Shown here: positions 8,992 through 17,486 of the stretch, piece after piece
Layout: every line of letters starts with the position of its first letter
How positions within the stretch are numbered: the first letter of the stretch is position 1
Assembly: GCA_033795365.1 (NCBI GenBank)
Contig: JARYGU010000007.1
Span: 1 to 64,000 of the forward strand
Source: JARYGU01 sp033795365
GTDB lineage: Bacteria > Pseudomonadota > Alphaproteobacteria > Rhizobiales > Rhizobiaceae
Reading direction: 5' to 3'
DNA length: 64,000 bases
The notes under the pieces: generated by a model
Seen by the model: only the letters and a program-made list of their open reading frames with translations
What the model was told of the DNA's origin: nothing
Databases searched by the model: none
Position numbers and translations under genes: made by a program

Positions 8992-9986
8992 TCGGATTTT
9001 CGCGCAGCCTCTGCCAGCAGGTTCACATAGTCCTTCAAGACCCACGAGATCGACAGCGGCGTCGGATTGGCCGCCGTGCCCTGCGGATCGCTGCCCAGCA
9101 TGACAACCGAATCATGGGCGACGGCGGGCATTCTGGACACCAGCGGATCTTTGTCCATCGCCTCCAGCAAGGCGCGGCTGCCATAGGTCACGACGATATC
9201 CACGTCGTCAAACGCGTCGATCCGCTCCGCGCTGATCGAGCCGGAGAACTGGCCGGGCTTCGTCGCCTCCATCACGCTTTTCGGCGATGTCAGCCCGAGG
9301 TCCTCGAAGAATTTCACGCGGGTGTCGTTGGCCGTATAGAAGTTGACGATGCTGAGATTCGTGGTGTCGAGATGCGTAACGAACATCGCCGACTTGCCCC
9401 GAAGCTTGGGATGTCCGGCGACGGTTTCGGCAATCTCGCCCTCGATGCGTTTGATCAGCGCATCGCCTTCGGCCGCCATGCCCATCCCGGCGCTGTTGAA
9501 GCGGATCATGTCGCGCCAGTCGGTCGCCCAGGCGGACTCGGGATAGGCCACGACCGGAGCGATCCGGCTCAGCGTGTCGTAATCGGATTGGCTCAGGCCG
9601 GAATAGGATGCCAGGATCACATCGGGATTGGTGGCCGCGACGGCTTCGAAATCAATGCCGTCGCCCTCGTCGAAAAGCACAGGTTTGTCGGCCCCGAGTT
9701 CGGCCAGTTTTTCCGTCACCCAGGGGAGAAGCCCGTCACCATCGTCATCGCCGAAATTGGCTGCGGCGAAACCGACCGGCACGATGCCCAGCGCCAGCGG
9801 AACCTCATGGTTCGCCCAGGCGACCGTCGCTATCCGTTCAGGCTTCTTGGTGATGGTGGTCGTGCCCAGGGCATGCTTGATGACGATGGGATAAGAGGTG
9901 CTTTCCGCAGCCCATGCGCAACCGGATGCAATGAACCAGAGGCACGCTGCGAACAACGTTGCGGGAAAACGAAAGAGCCGCGGCAT
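8988..9986 (-). CDS. Iron-siderophore ABC transporter substrate-binding protein (FecB/FhuD-like)
   Basis: This is a periplasmic binding protein that hands a ferric siderophore to the FecCD-type channel, 332 residues. A signal peptide (SGCAWAAES region) gives a cleavage site near residue 26. The mature part opens with a typical class III start: IVIKHALGTTTITKKPERIA, then VPLALGIVPVG and the hinge-type segment PDVILASYSGLS. A late KDPLVSRMPAV segment is also usual. It is the first gene of the minus-strand operon, 313 bases from the divergent receptor gene, so the two share a control region. The chelate bound cannot be named; the nearest groups handle iron-hydroxamate and related siderophores. 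Confidence 0.92.
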   Translation of the reverse strand: MPRLFRFPATLFAACLWFIASGCAWAAESTSYPIVIKHALGTTTITKKPERIATVAWANHEVPLALGIVPVGFAAANFGDDDGDGLLPWVTEKLAELGADKPVLFDEGDGIDFEAVAATNPDVILASYSGLSQSDYDTLSRIAPVVAYPESAWATDWRDMIRFNSAGMGMAAEGDALIKRIEGEIAETVAGHPKLRGKSAMFVTHLDTTNLSIVNFYTANDTRVKFFEDLGLTSPKSVMEATKPGQFSGSISAERIDAFDDVDIVVTYGSRALLEAMDKDPLVSRMPAVAHDSVVMLGSDPQGTAANPTPLSISWVLKDYVNLLAEAARKSE

Positions 9987-10299
9987 TGGCGAAACCCTCC
10001 AGGGTGTTTAAAGTGGAGTTTCCGTTTCAGGTTCATCGGCCGGCGTCAAGGCGGATGCCGGTGTCCGTGCAAGAGAGCGGGCGAAGTTTCCGTAGATTTC
10101 TACAAAACCGCGGAAATCTACAATACTGGACAATATATCTCAAGTTATTGCCGCCATCAGGGGACATCGTGCATCGCTGCTGCCTGCGGCCGAGTGGAGA
10201 GCTTGGCGTGCGGCTGTGAGGGTTTTCATGACCCCAGTCAGGCCATCGGCATGTCGAGCGACCGCCGCCAACAGCAACATCAATTTCTGGAACTGTGAA
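9987..10299. promoter_or_regulatory. Divergent control region of the siderophore operon and receptor
   Basis: This 313-base region separates the outward-facing binding-protein and receptor genes and must hold both promoters. The only marked element is a 9-bp perfect inverted repeat (GTAGATTTC at 10092-10100 and its complement at 10113-10121, 12 bases apart), followed by an AT-rich stretch (ACAATATATCT) that could hold a -10 box. It is a good candidate site for the AraC-type regulator encoded at 12503-13531 or for an iron regulator. Confidence 0.5.
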
Positions 10300-12453
10300 A
10301 TGAGCATCAATAAAACAGGCGGCGGCAACAGACGGCCCCTCATCCGCTATCGGAATGTGGTTCTTCTGGGGTGCACGGCCCTTGTTGCCTTCACGCCGAC
10401 TGTTTTGCTGGCCCAGCAGGCTGAAAATTCGGAGGACGGCACTGTTCTCGAGACAATCACGGTCGATGGTGCCGGCACGGGTGCGGACGACGACGCGAAT
10501 TCGATCGTCGCGACGAAGACTACGGGCGTCGGCAAGATGCCGACGGATATTCTGGTAGCGCCGGCTTCGGTCTCGGTCATTACCGCCAAGGAAATCCAGG
10601 AACGCGGGGCGGAAAACATCGAGCAGGTTGTGGGATATACAGCCGGCGTGACCACGGACTTTTACGGTGGGGATGATAGATACGACTATTTCGATATCCG
10701 TGGCTTCACCCCCTATACCTATCGCGACGGTCTGCCCATCGGCAGGACTTTTGCCGGAACTCGGGAAGAGCCATACGCTTTCGAGCGCATCGAGGTTCTG
10801 AAGGGTGCCAATTCCTCGGGCTTCGGCGCTTCCGAGCCCGGCGGTTCGGTGAATTATGTTACAAAGAGGCCGAGGAGCGAACGCTTCGGTGAAGTCTACG
10901 CCACCGGCGGCTCCAATAGCCGCGCGGAGACCGGTTTTGATTTCGGCGACAACATCACCACGGACGACACTTTGTCATATCGCCTGACCGGCAAGCTCAG
11001 GGATGCCGACGCCGAGTACGACTACTCGCGCGACGACGAGAAATTCATCATGGGCGGCCTGACATGGCGTCCCAGCGATGCGACAAGCCTGACCGTTGTA
11101 TACGACCATCTATACAAGAAAGGCGTTCCCGGCAGCGGCGGCCACCCGAAGGGTACCGACTTCGACAGGGATCGTTTCTTCGGCGAACCGGATTATTATT
11201 TCAACGACACGAACCGCAATACCGTCAGCGTCATGTTCGACCATGATTTCGGCAATGGCCTGAGTTTCGGTTCCAACGCCCGCTACAGTAAGTCGGACAA
11301 CGACTTCGGCGGCGCCTATATCGCCAGCACGCCAACCGATGGGTCGACCGAGGCGAGTCGCTATTTCTTCGGCAATGACAAGACCAGTGAACAGTTCGCC
11401 ATCGACGCGCGTCTGCTTTATGAGACGCGTTTCGACAATGTCGAAAGCCGTACGCTTGTTGGAGTTGAGTACAACAAATTCAACTCGGAAAGTGACACAT
11501 ACGCGTTATATCCCCCGATCTGGGGTGGTACCGCACCCGGCATCGACTGGGAAAATCCGGTTTATTCAGGTGTGCCCGGCTCTATTCCGCTCACAGACAG
11601 CGTGAGAAACGACCAGAAGACCACGGCGATCTATCTGCAGCAGGATCTGACCTTCTTCGACAGGCTGACCGCAAGCGTCGGCTTGCGCAATGATTGGCTC
11701 GACCTCAAAGAGGATGGTGTCAATCTTTCCGGTCCTTATGGTGGTGAAGCCGACAACAGCGAATTCACCGCGCGTTTCGGTCTGAGCTACAAGATCACCG
11801 AGGAACTTGCGGTCTACACCAGTTACGCCGAATCCGCCGCGCCGCCTGCGGTGGGAACCGAGCCTACGACCGGCAAGCAGTATGAGGTCGGGATTAAATA
11901 TCGGCCGGATGCCTTCCCTGCCTTGTTTACCGCTTCCGTGTACGACCTGACTAAACAGAACGTCAGCGTCTTCGATAGTGTTTTGTATCTGCCGGCGACG
12001 GTCGACAAGGTTCGGCATCGCGGTCTCGAACTTGAGGCCAAGGCGGAGCTGACAAACAATATCAATCTGATCGCAGCCTATAGCTACATCGATTCCAAGA
12101 TCGATGAGCCGGGCGGCGCAAACGATGGCCACCGCCTCATGCGGGTTCCGAAGCATCTGGCTTCGATCTGGGGTACCTATACGCTGGAAGGCGAAGGCGC
12201 GCGTGGCGACATGACCTTCGGGCTCGGAGCTCGTTATACGGGCGAGTATTTCACGAACATTGAAAACACTTGGTCTTCGGAAAGCGCAGTCGTTTTCGAT
12301 GCTGCCTTTACCTACCAGATTCAGGAGAACACGGCGTTCCAGCTTAACGTCACCAACCTGTTCGACGAGAAGCATCTGGCCAGTGAAGACGGCGGTGCAA
12401 ACTACTACAATCCCGGCCGCGCCATATACGCGACGTTGCGTCAGACCTGGTAA
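10300..12453 (+). CDS. TonB-dependent siderophore receptor
   Basis: This is an outer-membrane beta-barrel that takes up ferric siderophore with energy from TonB. It has 717 residues from the ATG at 10300, chosen because a basic, then hydrophobic, signal peptide ending near VLLAQQ follows directly. A TonB box (LETITVDGAG) comes about 20 residues later. The plug domain is recognisable (MPTDILVAPASVSVITAKEI, RIEVLKGANSSGFGASEPGG, VNYVTKRPR). The barrel ends in an aromatic residue (ATLRQTW), as outer-membrane proteins should. The frame is open 28 codons upstream, but those codons are not signal-like. It diverges from the ABC importer operon and converges on the AraC regulator, making one iron-uptake locus. 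The ribosome site is weak. Confidence 0.94.
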   Translation: MSINKTGGGNRRPLIRYRNVVLLGCTALVAFTPTVLLAQQAENSEDGTVLETITVDGAGTGADDDANSIVATKTTGVGKMPTDILVAPASVSVITAKEIQERGAENIEQVVGYTAGVTTDFYGGDDRYDYFDIRGFTPYTYRDGLPIGRTFAGTREEPYAFERIEVLKGANSSGFGASEPGGSVNYVTKRPRSERFGEVYATGGSNSRAETGFDFGDNITTDDTLSYRLTGKLRDADAEYDYSRDDEKFIMGGLTWRPSDATSLTVVYDHLYKKGVPGSGGHPKGTDFDRDRFFGEPDYYFNDTNRNTVSVMFDHDFGNGLSFGSNARYSKSDNDFGGAYIASTPTDGSTEASRYFFGNDKTSEQFAIDARLLYETRFDNVESRTLVGVEYNKFNSESDTYALYPPIWGGTAPGIDWENPVYSGVPGSIPLTDSVRNDQKTTAIYLQQDLTFFDRLTASVGLRNDWLDLKEDGVNLSGPYGGEADNSEFTARFGLSYKITEELAVYTSYAESAAPPAVGTEPTTGKQYEVGIKYRPDAFPALFTASVYDLTKQNVSVFDSVLYLPATVDKVRHRGLELEAKAELTNNINLIAAYSYIDSKIDEPGGANDGHRLMRVPKHLASIWGTYTLEGEGARGDMTFGLGARYTGEYFTNIENTWSSESAVVFDAAFTYQIQENTAFQLNVTNLFDEKHLASEDGGANYYNPGRAIYATLRQTW

Positions 12454-12462
12454 CCGAATATT

Positions 12463-12490
12463 CCCTGCCCGGAGGCCGCTTCGGGCGGGG
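12463..12490. terminator. Hairpin between convergent receptor and AraC genes
   Basis: A 9-bp stem with one G-T pair (12463-12471 with 12482-12490) and a 10-base loop lies nine bases after the receptor stop and just before the AraC gene stop. It has no T-tract, but its position suits a two-way terminator. Confidence 0.5.
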
Positions 12491-12502
12491 TATCCCTACG
12501 CT

Positions 12503-13531
12503 TCAGCGAATCTGCTGCATGCGGCGCCATGCGGCGGGTGTTTCCCCGGCGATCTGCCGAAAGGCTTTCGTCAGATGGGCCTGGTCGGAGAACCCGAGCT
12601 GAGCTGCTATGTCCGCGATGGTCAGATCGCTTTCGACCAGCAGCTTCTTCGCAAGCTCGATCCGTTTTCCAAGCTGCCACTGCAGTGGCGTTTTGCCGGT
12701 GGTCTGCTTGAAGACATTGGCAAACCAGCTTTCGGACAGGCCGACCGCCGCGGCCATTTCGGCGACGGTCAGGCGGCAATCGCTGCGGGCCTTGATGCGC
12801 GTGATCAGCTTGTTCATCTGCGCCTGCGTGAGCCTGCCGTTGGGTTGTTCGCTGCCATGCTCGGGAATATCGAGAAGACCGCTTACGATGCTGCCGACAA
12901 GGCTTTCGGCATAAACCGCGTGTTTCGACGGATTGGACACTTCGTCGACCAGCAAGCCGGCCAGCGTTCCGATAGCGCCGACATCCTGAATCTCCACCGG
13001 GCGGCGCAATGCCGTCAGGGCAACCGATGTCCCAACCGAGGGCGACAGGAATCTCAGCAGCCGATCCTTGTGCACATGCAGATCCAGATGGGAGAAGCGG
13101 TGCATTGAGGTGAAATTGGTCCACAAGGGAACGCCGGCTGGCACATAGATCGCGCGCGTCATCGGACGGGAATATTCGCCGATTCCTCCTTCCCGGTTGG
13201 TCATCCGGATATGGGGCGAGACGTCGTTGAAAAAAATCACGATGCGCGGGTCGGGCGAAAGGTAGTATCCCTTGGCGCCCGATTGGCCTTCGGCATCCCA
13301 GAAGACGCTCATCAGGCCGTCAAGGCCGCGCCACTTCACCGGTGCGAGCGCCCTGATGCCTTCCGTATAGCAGGTCATGGAGTGGCGATAGCTCAATATC
13401 CGAGGCCGCCCGTGTCTGACAGCAGGGATAGTATGCATGTCTGGCGAGGCATTGCGACGAAGCACCTCATTGTAGCCGGCGTCTCCAATGACGTTCGAGG
13501 CAGTGATCTGCGGCGGCCGGTTAGGCTCCAT
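12503..13531 (-). CDS. AraC-family transcriptional regulator of the siderophore locus
   Basis: This is a predicted ligand-sensing activator, 342 residues. The C-terminal 100 residues hold two helix-turn-helix units (LTVAEMAAAVGLSESWFANV and LTIADIAAQLGFSDQAHLTK) and end in the FRQIAGETPAAWRR motif of the family. The N-terminal half is an AraC-type sensing domain of unknown ligand. In related loci (PchR, AlcR type) such regulators sense the internalised ferric siderophore and activate receptor and transporter genes; that role is inferred here from the neighbours. The ATG at 13531 has no ribosome site and lies four bases from a Fur-box-like palindrome, so translation may be leaderless or start later. 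The frame is open upstream but runs through the palindrome as a run of Ile. Confidence 0.88.
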   Translation of the reverse strand: MEPNRPPQITASNVIGDAGYNEVLRRNASPDMHTIPAVRHGRPRILSYRHSMTCYTEGIRALAPVKWRGLDGLMSVFWDAEGQSGAKGYYLSPDPRIVIFFNDVSPHIRMTNREGGIGEYSRPMTRAIYVPAGVPLWTNFTSMHRFSHLDLHVHKDRLLRFLSPSVGTSVALTALRRPVEIQDVGAIGTLAGLLVDEVSNPSKHAVYAESLVGSIVSGLLDIPEHGSEQPNGRLTQAQMNKLITRIKARSDCRLTVAEMAAAVGLSESWFANVFKQTTGKTPLQWQLGKRIELAKKLLVESDLTIADIAAQLGFSDQAHLTKAFRQIAGETPAAWRRMQQIR

Positions 13532-13535
13532 TAAT

Positions 13536-13552
13536 ATGATAATAATTATCAT
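13536..13552 (-). promoter_or_regulatory. Fur-box-like palindrome at the AraC gene start
   Basis: The 17 bases form a perfect 7-3-7 inverted repeat (ATGATAA, TAA, TTATCAT) closely resembling the classic enterobacterial Fur box. It lies four bases upstream of the AraC regulator ATG, where binding would block transcription. Iron-repressed control of the regulator fits the locus. Confidence 0.6.
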
Positions 13553-13722
13553 GTTTGATCGCGATGACAAGGCAATTGTTGCAGCGCCCGTCAAGCAGCG
13601 GCTCTCAGGCCGACCGCCTCGGCGCACCCTTGTCCGGGACGATCGCACGGGCTCGTATCAATCCGGCGGAAAGTGCCTTCGAGCGCTGTACGGGATTCGA
13701 ACCCGCCGACCCGAGGCGGCGA

Positions 13723-14508
13723 TCAGAAGACAAATTCCACGGAGGTAAGCGGCCAGGACCCGAGCGTCCATTCGATCGCCCGCGACTGCTCGTCGTGATT
13801 GATGGCATTGACCCGAAAAATCGGCGTGCCGGGCGTCAGCTTGAGCAGATCAGCTTCGTCGGAGGATGCAAAACCGCCGCTGATGCGTGTCTCGTGTCGG
13901 TGATACTTCTTTATCCCATGGGCCTGAAACACGTCCGTTACCGATTGACGTTCACGGTAGACAGGTTCGAAGTTGGGAAAGCGGTTTGCCGGAAACGTCT
14001 TGGTGTTGACGTAGAGCGGCTGACCGTCGGCGGTGCGAATGCGGCACAGCCGAATGATCTCATCGTTCTCTGCGAGTTCAAGCTTCTTGGCAATTGCCGT
14101 GGTCACCGTCTCCCGGCACAGAACCAGTGTCTGTGTCACGATTTCCTTGCCGCGGGCATCGAAGTTTTCAAGGAATGGGCGGTCGTCGCGGACAGTGAAA
14201 ACGGACGGGAGGCTGCGCACGAAAATCCCCACACCCTTTCGGGCGGTCAGATGTCCTTCGCGCTGCAGTTGCTGCAGGGCACGCCGCAGCGTGATACGGG
14301 TGACGCCGAGCTTTTCGGCCATATGATTTTCGCCCGGCAATTGGCCGCCCGGTGCCAGGAAATCGCTTTCGATCAGCCCGAGGATGTGATCGTAGATCTG
14401 CTGCCAGATCGGCACGTCGCTGCGCGGCCGGAAGACGACGTCTTCGAAGCCGGACAAAAGATCGCCGTTCTTGTCGGCGCCGGGCGTCAGGCTGGCGTTC
14501 GTCCTCAT
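13723..14508 (-). CDS. GntR-family regulator with UTRA domain (PhnF-like)
   Basis: This is a predicted repressor of the adjoining phosphonate-type genes, 261 residues. The N-terminal winged helix is clear (PIWQQIYDHILGLIESDFLA, PGENHMAEKLGVTRITLRRA, then LQREGHLTARKGVGIFV). The C-terminal UTRA ligand-binding half includes DEIIRLCRIRTADGQPLYVN and the closing segment AIEWTLGSWPLTSVEFVF. The start ATG at 14508 overlaps the phnM-like stop (ATGA); the frame continues upstream without support. PhnF-type proteins often bind palindromes of the TGTCTATACA type, and two such sites occur in the divergent promoter region at 15732-15774. Confidence 0.9.
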   Translation of the reverse strand: MRTNASLTPGADKNGDLLSGFEDVVFRPRSDVPIWQQIYDHILGLIESDFLAPGGQLPGENHMAEKLGVTRITLRRALQQLQREGHLTARKGVGIFVRSLPSVFTVRDDRPFLENFDARGKEIVTQTLVLCRETVTTAIAKKLELAENDEIIRLCRIRTADGQPLYVNTKTFPANRFPNFEPVYRERQSVTDVFQAHGIKKYHRHETRISGGFASSDEADLLKLTPGTPIFRVNAINHDEQSRAIEWTLGSWPLTSVEFVF

Positions 14509-15674
14509 GCCGAACCTTCTTCCATGGCACGGACCGGGAAGGCGCAGGCGCCGCTCGAATAGACCATGCGGCCGCCCACCATCGTCGCAAGAACCTGTGG
14601 ATGCGATGGATCGCGGGCGTCGACCAGGATCAGATCTGCCCGCAATCCCGGCCGCAGGGCGCCCCGGTCCATAAGATCCGCGGCCTCGGCAGCGTTGGCG
14701 GAAACCAGCGCCCATGTGGTTGCCAGATCGCTGAGATCCCGCCGTGCCAGCTTGAATGCGGCATGCAGGGGGGAGGGATAGTGATAGTCGCTGGTGAGCA
14801 CGGTGCAGGTTCCGGCGCGCACGGCCTGCGTTGCGTCGAGCGCGCCATTGTGACTGCCACCGCGCACCACATTCGGAGCGCCGAGCACTATATGTTCTCC
14901 CGCCGCGCGGGCCGCCTCGGCAGTCTCGCGGTTGAGCGGGAATTCCGACGTGACGGCACCCAGCTCGCGGAATTTCAGTCGCTCCTCGGGCGTTGCTTCG
15001 TCATGGGCGAGCAGGACATTGCCGGAGGACTTTACCGCCATTGCCAACTCCTCGACGGCAGCCGGCACCTCCTCACGCCGCGCCCAGACGCTTTCGAGCA
15101 GAGCCATATATGCCTCATGGCCGAGGCCCGACCTCGAGGCCATCTGACCGACCTTGCGCGCGATCGTGCCCTTCATGATCGTTCCGGTCGTGTGATCGTT
15201 GAGGGCCACGATCGGCTTTGGATCGAGCGACAGCCATTGCATGACCTTAGGCAACTGATCCAGCGCGAAGGTCTCCCAACGCAGATGCAGCCGGGTATCG
15301 CACTGCAGGGCGGGACGGATCCGCATGAGGGTGGTGACCAGTTCCACCGCGGCTTCCACCGACCGGAGACCCGGCTCCCAGGAAATCGTGACGCCGTGAA
15401 AGGCGGTGGTTATGCCGTTGGCGACGAGTTGCCGGTCCGTATCACGTAGCGCGACCGTCGTGTCGAAGCGCACGCCGGGTCTCGGCATCAGCTGTCGTTC
15501 GAACCCGTCCCCGTGAATATCGACGATACCCGGCAGGACGACAAGCCCGTCCGCCTCGACGACCTGCGGTCTGCCGGACGGTAGGGAGGCGATCCGGCCA
15601 TCGGCAACATATATGTCCGCAGCGGTCAATTCCGTTCCGACCAAGGCGCGGCCGCCCCTGATTATCCAATCCAT
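14505..15674 (-). CDS. phnM: PhnM-like phosphonate-metabolism amidohydrolase
   Basis: This is a member of the PhnM family, which in C-P lyase pathways hydrolyses alpha-D-ribose 1-methylphosphonate 5-triphosphate to release pyrophosphate. It has 389 residues. Amidohydrolase features are the early metal-binding motif VDIHGDGFERQLMPRPGV (with the family LMPRP), the middle LNDHTTG and LLAHDEATPEE, and the late LTSDYHYPSPLHAAF, followed by GLRADLILVDA. I use the ATG at 15674, six bases after AAGGA; two in-frame ATGs lie upstream. It is divergent from phnD-C-E and overlaps the GntR gene. No phnG-H-I-J-K-L genes are present here, so its real substrate may differ or the lyase may be encoded elsewhere. 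Confidence 0.85.
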   Translation of the reverse strand: MDWIIRGGRALVGTELTAADIYVADGRIASLPSGRPQVVEADGLVVLPGIVDIHGDGFERQLMPRPGVRFDTTVALRDTDRQLVANGITTAFHGVTISWEPGLRSVEAAVELVTTLMRIRPALQCDTRLHLRWETFALDQLPKVMQWLSLDPKPIVALNDHTTGTIMKGTIARKVGQMASRSGLGHEAYMALLESVWARREEVPAAVEELAMAVKSSGNVLLAHDEATPEERLKFRELGAVTSEFPLNRETAEAARAAGEHIVLGAPNVVRGGSHNGALDATQAVRAGTCTVLTSDYHYPSPLHAAFKLARRDLSDLATTWALVSANAAEAADLMDRGALRPGLRADLILVDARDPSHPQVLATMVGGRMVYSSGACAFPVRAMEEGSA

Positions 15675-15731
15675 ATGCATTCCTTGAGGATGATTCATGA
15701 GAACAGGGAGGTGTCATGCGGGCGTCATCTG

Positions 15732-15743
15732 CTGTCTATACAG
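15732..15743 (+). promoter_or_regulatory. Palindromic operator, copy 1 (probable GntR/PhnF-type site)
   Basis: CTGTCTATACAG is an inverted repeat matching the type of site bound by UTRA-domain GntR regulators. It lies between the divergent phnM-like and phnD genes and starts 31 bases before the second copy, about three helical turns, so both sites face the same side of the DNA. Confidence 0.65.
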
Positions 15744-15762
15744 GTACAGCCTCGATCGCATC

Positions 15763-15774
15763 CTGTCTACACAG
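15763..15774 (+). promoter_or_regulatory. Palindromic operator, copy 2 (probable GntR/PhnF-type site)
   Basis: CTGTCTACACAG differs from copy 1 at a single base. It ends 14 bases before the phnD start, directly touching the AGAGGG ribosome site, so a bound repressor would cover the promoter or early transcript of phnD-C-E. Confidence 0.65.
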
Positions 15775-15788
15775 CAGAGGGAAAAATT

Positions 15789-16646
15789 ATGATCCGCAAA
15801 CTCGCAGCCGCTCTCGCGCTCACGCTTGCAACCGCAATGCCGGCGCTTGCCGATCCCGTCAGATTCGCAGTCACGGACATCGAAGGCCTGGAAGCACTGC
15901 AGCAGGAATTCGGCGCGTTCGAAGTCGCGCTTGAAGAGGCGACGGGCCTTGAGATCGAACTCTATCCGGTCGCATCCCGCACGACGGCCGTCGAGGCAAT
16001 GAACTCCGGGCAGGTGGATCTCGTCCTCACCGGCCCGGCCGAATACGTTGTCATGAAGGAGCTCAGCCAGCCGAGGATCGTCGTTGCCTGGCAGCGCCCG
16101 GACTACTTTGCTCAGGTCGCGGTCCTCGCTGATGGGCCGATCCGCAAGATCGAGGATCTGAAAGGGAAGAAGGTTGCCTTCGGCTCGGTCGGCTCCACTT
16201 CACAACATCTCGGGCCGGCACAGGCGCTTGCGGATTTCGGCCTTGGCTATGGCTCCGATTACGAGCCGGTGATAATCGCGCGCAACGTCGCAGCCGAAGC
16301 ACTGATCCGCGGCGACATTGCCGCCATCGGCCTCAATTTCGGCCACCTTGCCTCGGTGCGCGAAGCATTTCCCGACAAGGCCTTTGCAGTCATCGCCCGC
16401 GGCCGCGACCTGCCGAACGACATTCTGGTCGCCCGCAAAGACATTTCGGATGACGTCTTCAACACCGTTCGCGATGCCTTCGCCAGCAAGGGCACCGAAC
16501 TGATGAAGGCCGTGCTGACCGGCGAAGACAACAAGAAGTTCGACGGCGGTTTCTTCCTGACCGACGTGAAGGACAGCGACTACGACTATGTCCGTTCCAT
16601 GTACCGCACCATCGGTGTCGACACCTTCAACGACTTCGTGAACTGA
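15789..16646 (+). CDS. phnD: Phosphonate ABC transporter substrate-binding protein
   Basis: This is a periplasmic PhnD-family protein that captures a phosphonate, phosphite or similar oxyanion, 285 residues. The start at 15789 follows AGAGGG and gives a clean signal peptide (KLAAALALTLATAMPALA). The mature part carries family segments: YPVASRTTAVEAMNSGQVDL, LTGPAEYVV, KGKKVAFGSVGSTSQHLGPA and the late DGGFFLTDVKDSDYDYVR. It is the first gene of the plus-strand phnD-C-E operon under the two palindromic operators. An 8-bp hairpin lies between it and phnC, a common way to keep the binding protein more abundant than the ATPase. The exact ligand is not shown by the sequence. Confidence 0.92.
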   Translation: MIRKLAAALALTLATAMPALADPVRFAVTDIEGLEALQQEFGAFEVALEEATGLEIELYPVASRTTAVEAMNSGQVDLVLTGPAEYVVMKELSQPRIVVAWQRPDYFAQVAVLADGPIRKIEDLKGKKVAFGSVGSTSQHLGPAQALADFGLGYGSDYEPVIIARNVAAEALIRGDIAAIGLNFGHLASVREAFPDKAFAVIARGRDLPNDILVARKDISDDVFNTVRDAFASKGTELMKAVLTGEDNKKFDGGFFLTDVKDSDYDYVRSMYRTIGVDTFNDFVN

Positions 16647-16671
16647 GCGAACGCTCCCATCCTTGAACCAT

Positions 16672-16700
16672 GGAGGCAGTCGGGTCCAGCGGCTGCCTCC
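16672..16700 (+). promoter_or_regulatory. Hairpin between phnD and phnC
   Basis: A perfect 8-bp stem (GGAGGCAG at 16672-16679, CTGCCTCC at 16693-16700) with a 13-base loop lies 25 bases after phnD. There is no T-tract, so I read it as an mRNA-stabilising or attenuating hairpin rather than a full terminator. Confidence 0.5.
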
Positions 16701-16736
16701 GTTGCACACGTCCCCGGCAGGTAGGAGGCAGATACG

Positions 16737-17486
16737 ATGAGCGAGATCATTCGCGCACGCGGCATCACAAAGAGATATGCGGACGGAAGGACCGTCTTTT
16801 CCGGCATAGATCTTGATGTGTCGACGGCGCAACGGGTAGCGCTCATCGGCTCCAACGGTGCGGGCAAGTCGACCCTGCTCAAGTGCCTGATCGGGCTCCT
16901 GCCACTCAACGGAGGCCAGATCAACACGCTCGGGGAGAGCATCGGGGTCAGGCCGACGCCGCGTCAGCTGCAAAGGCTGCGGCGGTGCATCGGCGTGGTA
17001 TTCCAGCATCACGGGCTGGTCGCCCGGCAATCGGTGCTCACCAATGTCGTTCACGGCAAGCTCGGCCTGGCGGGGGGATGGCATGCCTGGCACCAGTGCA
17101 TTGCACGGCAGGAGTGGCGCGAAGACGCCCAGCAGGCGCTTCGCCAGGTCGGGCTCGGCCACAAATCCACGGCGCGCGCCGATGAACTGTCAGGCGGGCA
17201 GGCCCAGCGCGTCGCGATTGCCCGGGCTTTGATCCGCAAGCCGCGACTGCTGATCGCCGACGAGCCGGCCGCAAGCCTGGACCCGGCCTCGGGCCGCGAC
17301 GTCATGGCGCTCTTTTCCGAGCTTTCGCACCGGAGCGGCATCACGCTGGTCTATACGACGCACGACATGCAGCATGCGCTCGAATTCTCCGACCGCGTCA
17401 TCGCGCTGAAATCCGGAGCCATACTCTTCGATCAGCCGACGAGGGATGTGACGCGCGCCGGTCTCCAGGAGGTTTTCCATGCATGA
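16737..17486 (+). CDS. phnC: Phosphonate ABC transporter ATP-binding protein
   Basis: This is the ATPase of the phosphonate-type importer, 249 residues. Visible are Walker A GSNGAGKSTLLK, Q-loop VVFQHHGLV, signature LSGGQAQRVAIARAL, Walker B LLIADEPAASLD and the switch His in VYTTHDMQHALEFSDRVI. The insertion after the Q-loop (KLGLAGGWHAWHQCIARQEW) is characteristic of PhnC. GGAGG lies seven bases before the ATG. The end of the gene overlaps the permease start by eight bases, so the two are translated together. Confidence 0.93.
   Translation: MSEIIRARGITKRYADGRTVFSGIDLDVSTAQRVALIGSNGAGKSTLLKCLIGLLPLNGGQINTLGESIGVRPTPRQLQRLRRCIGVVFQHHGLVARQSVLTNVVHGKLGLAGGWHAWHQCIARQEWREDAQQALRQVGLGHKSTARADELSGGQAQRVAIARALIRKPRLLIADEPAASLDPASGRDVMALFSELSHRSGITLVYTTHDMQHALEFSDRVIALKSGAILFDQPTRDVTRAGLQEVFHA

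Noticed and set aside
13670..13760. Possible complete tRNA gene on the minus strand
   Set aside because: Only the T-arm-like part is present. No matching acceptor, D-arm or anticodon arm exists in the bases upstream, which code for the end of the GntR protein.
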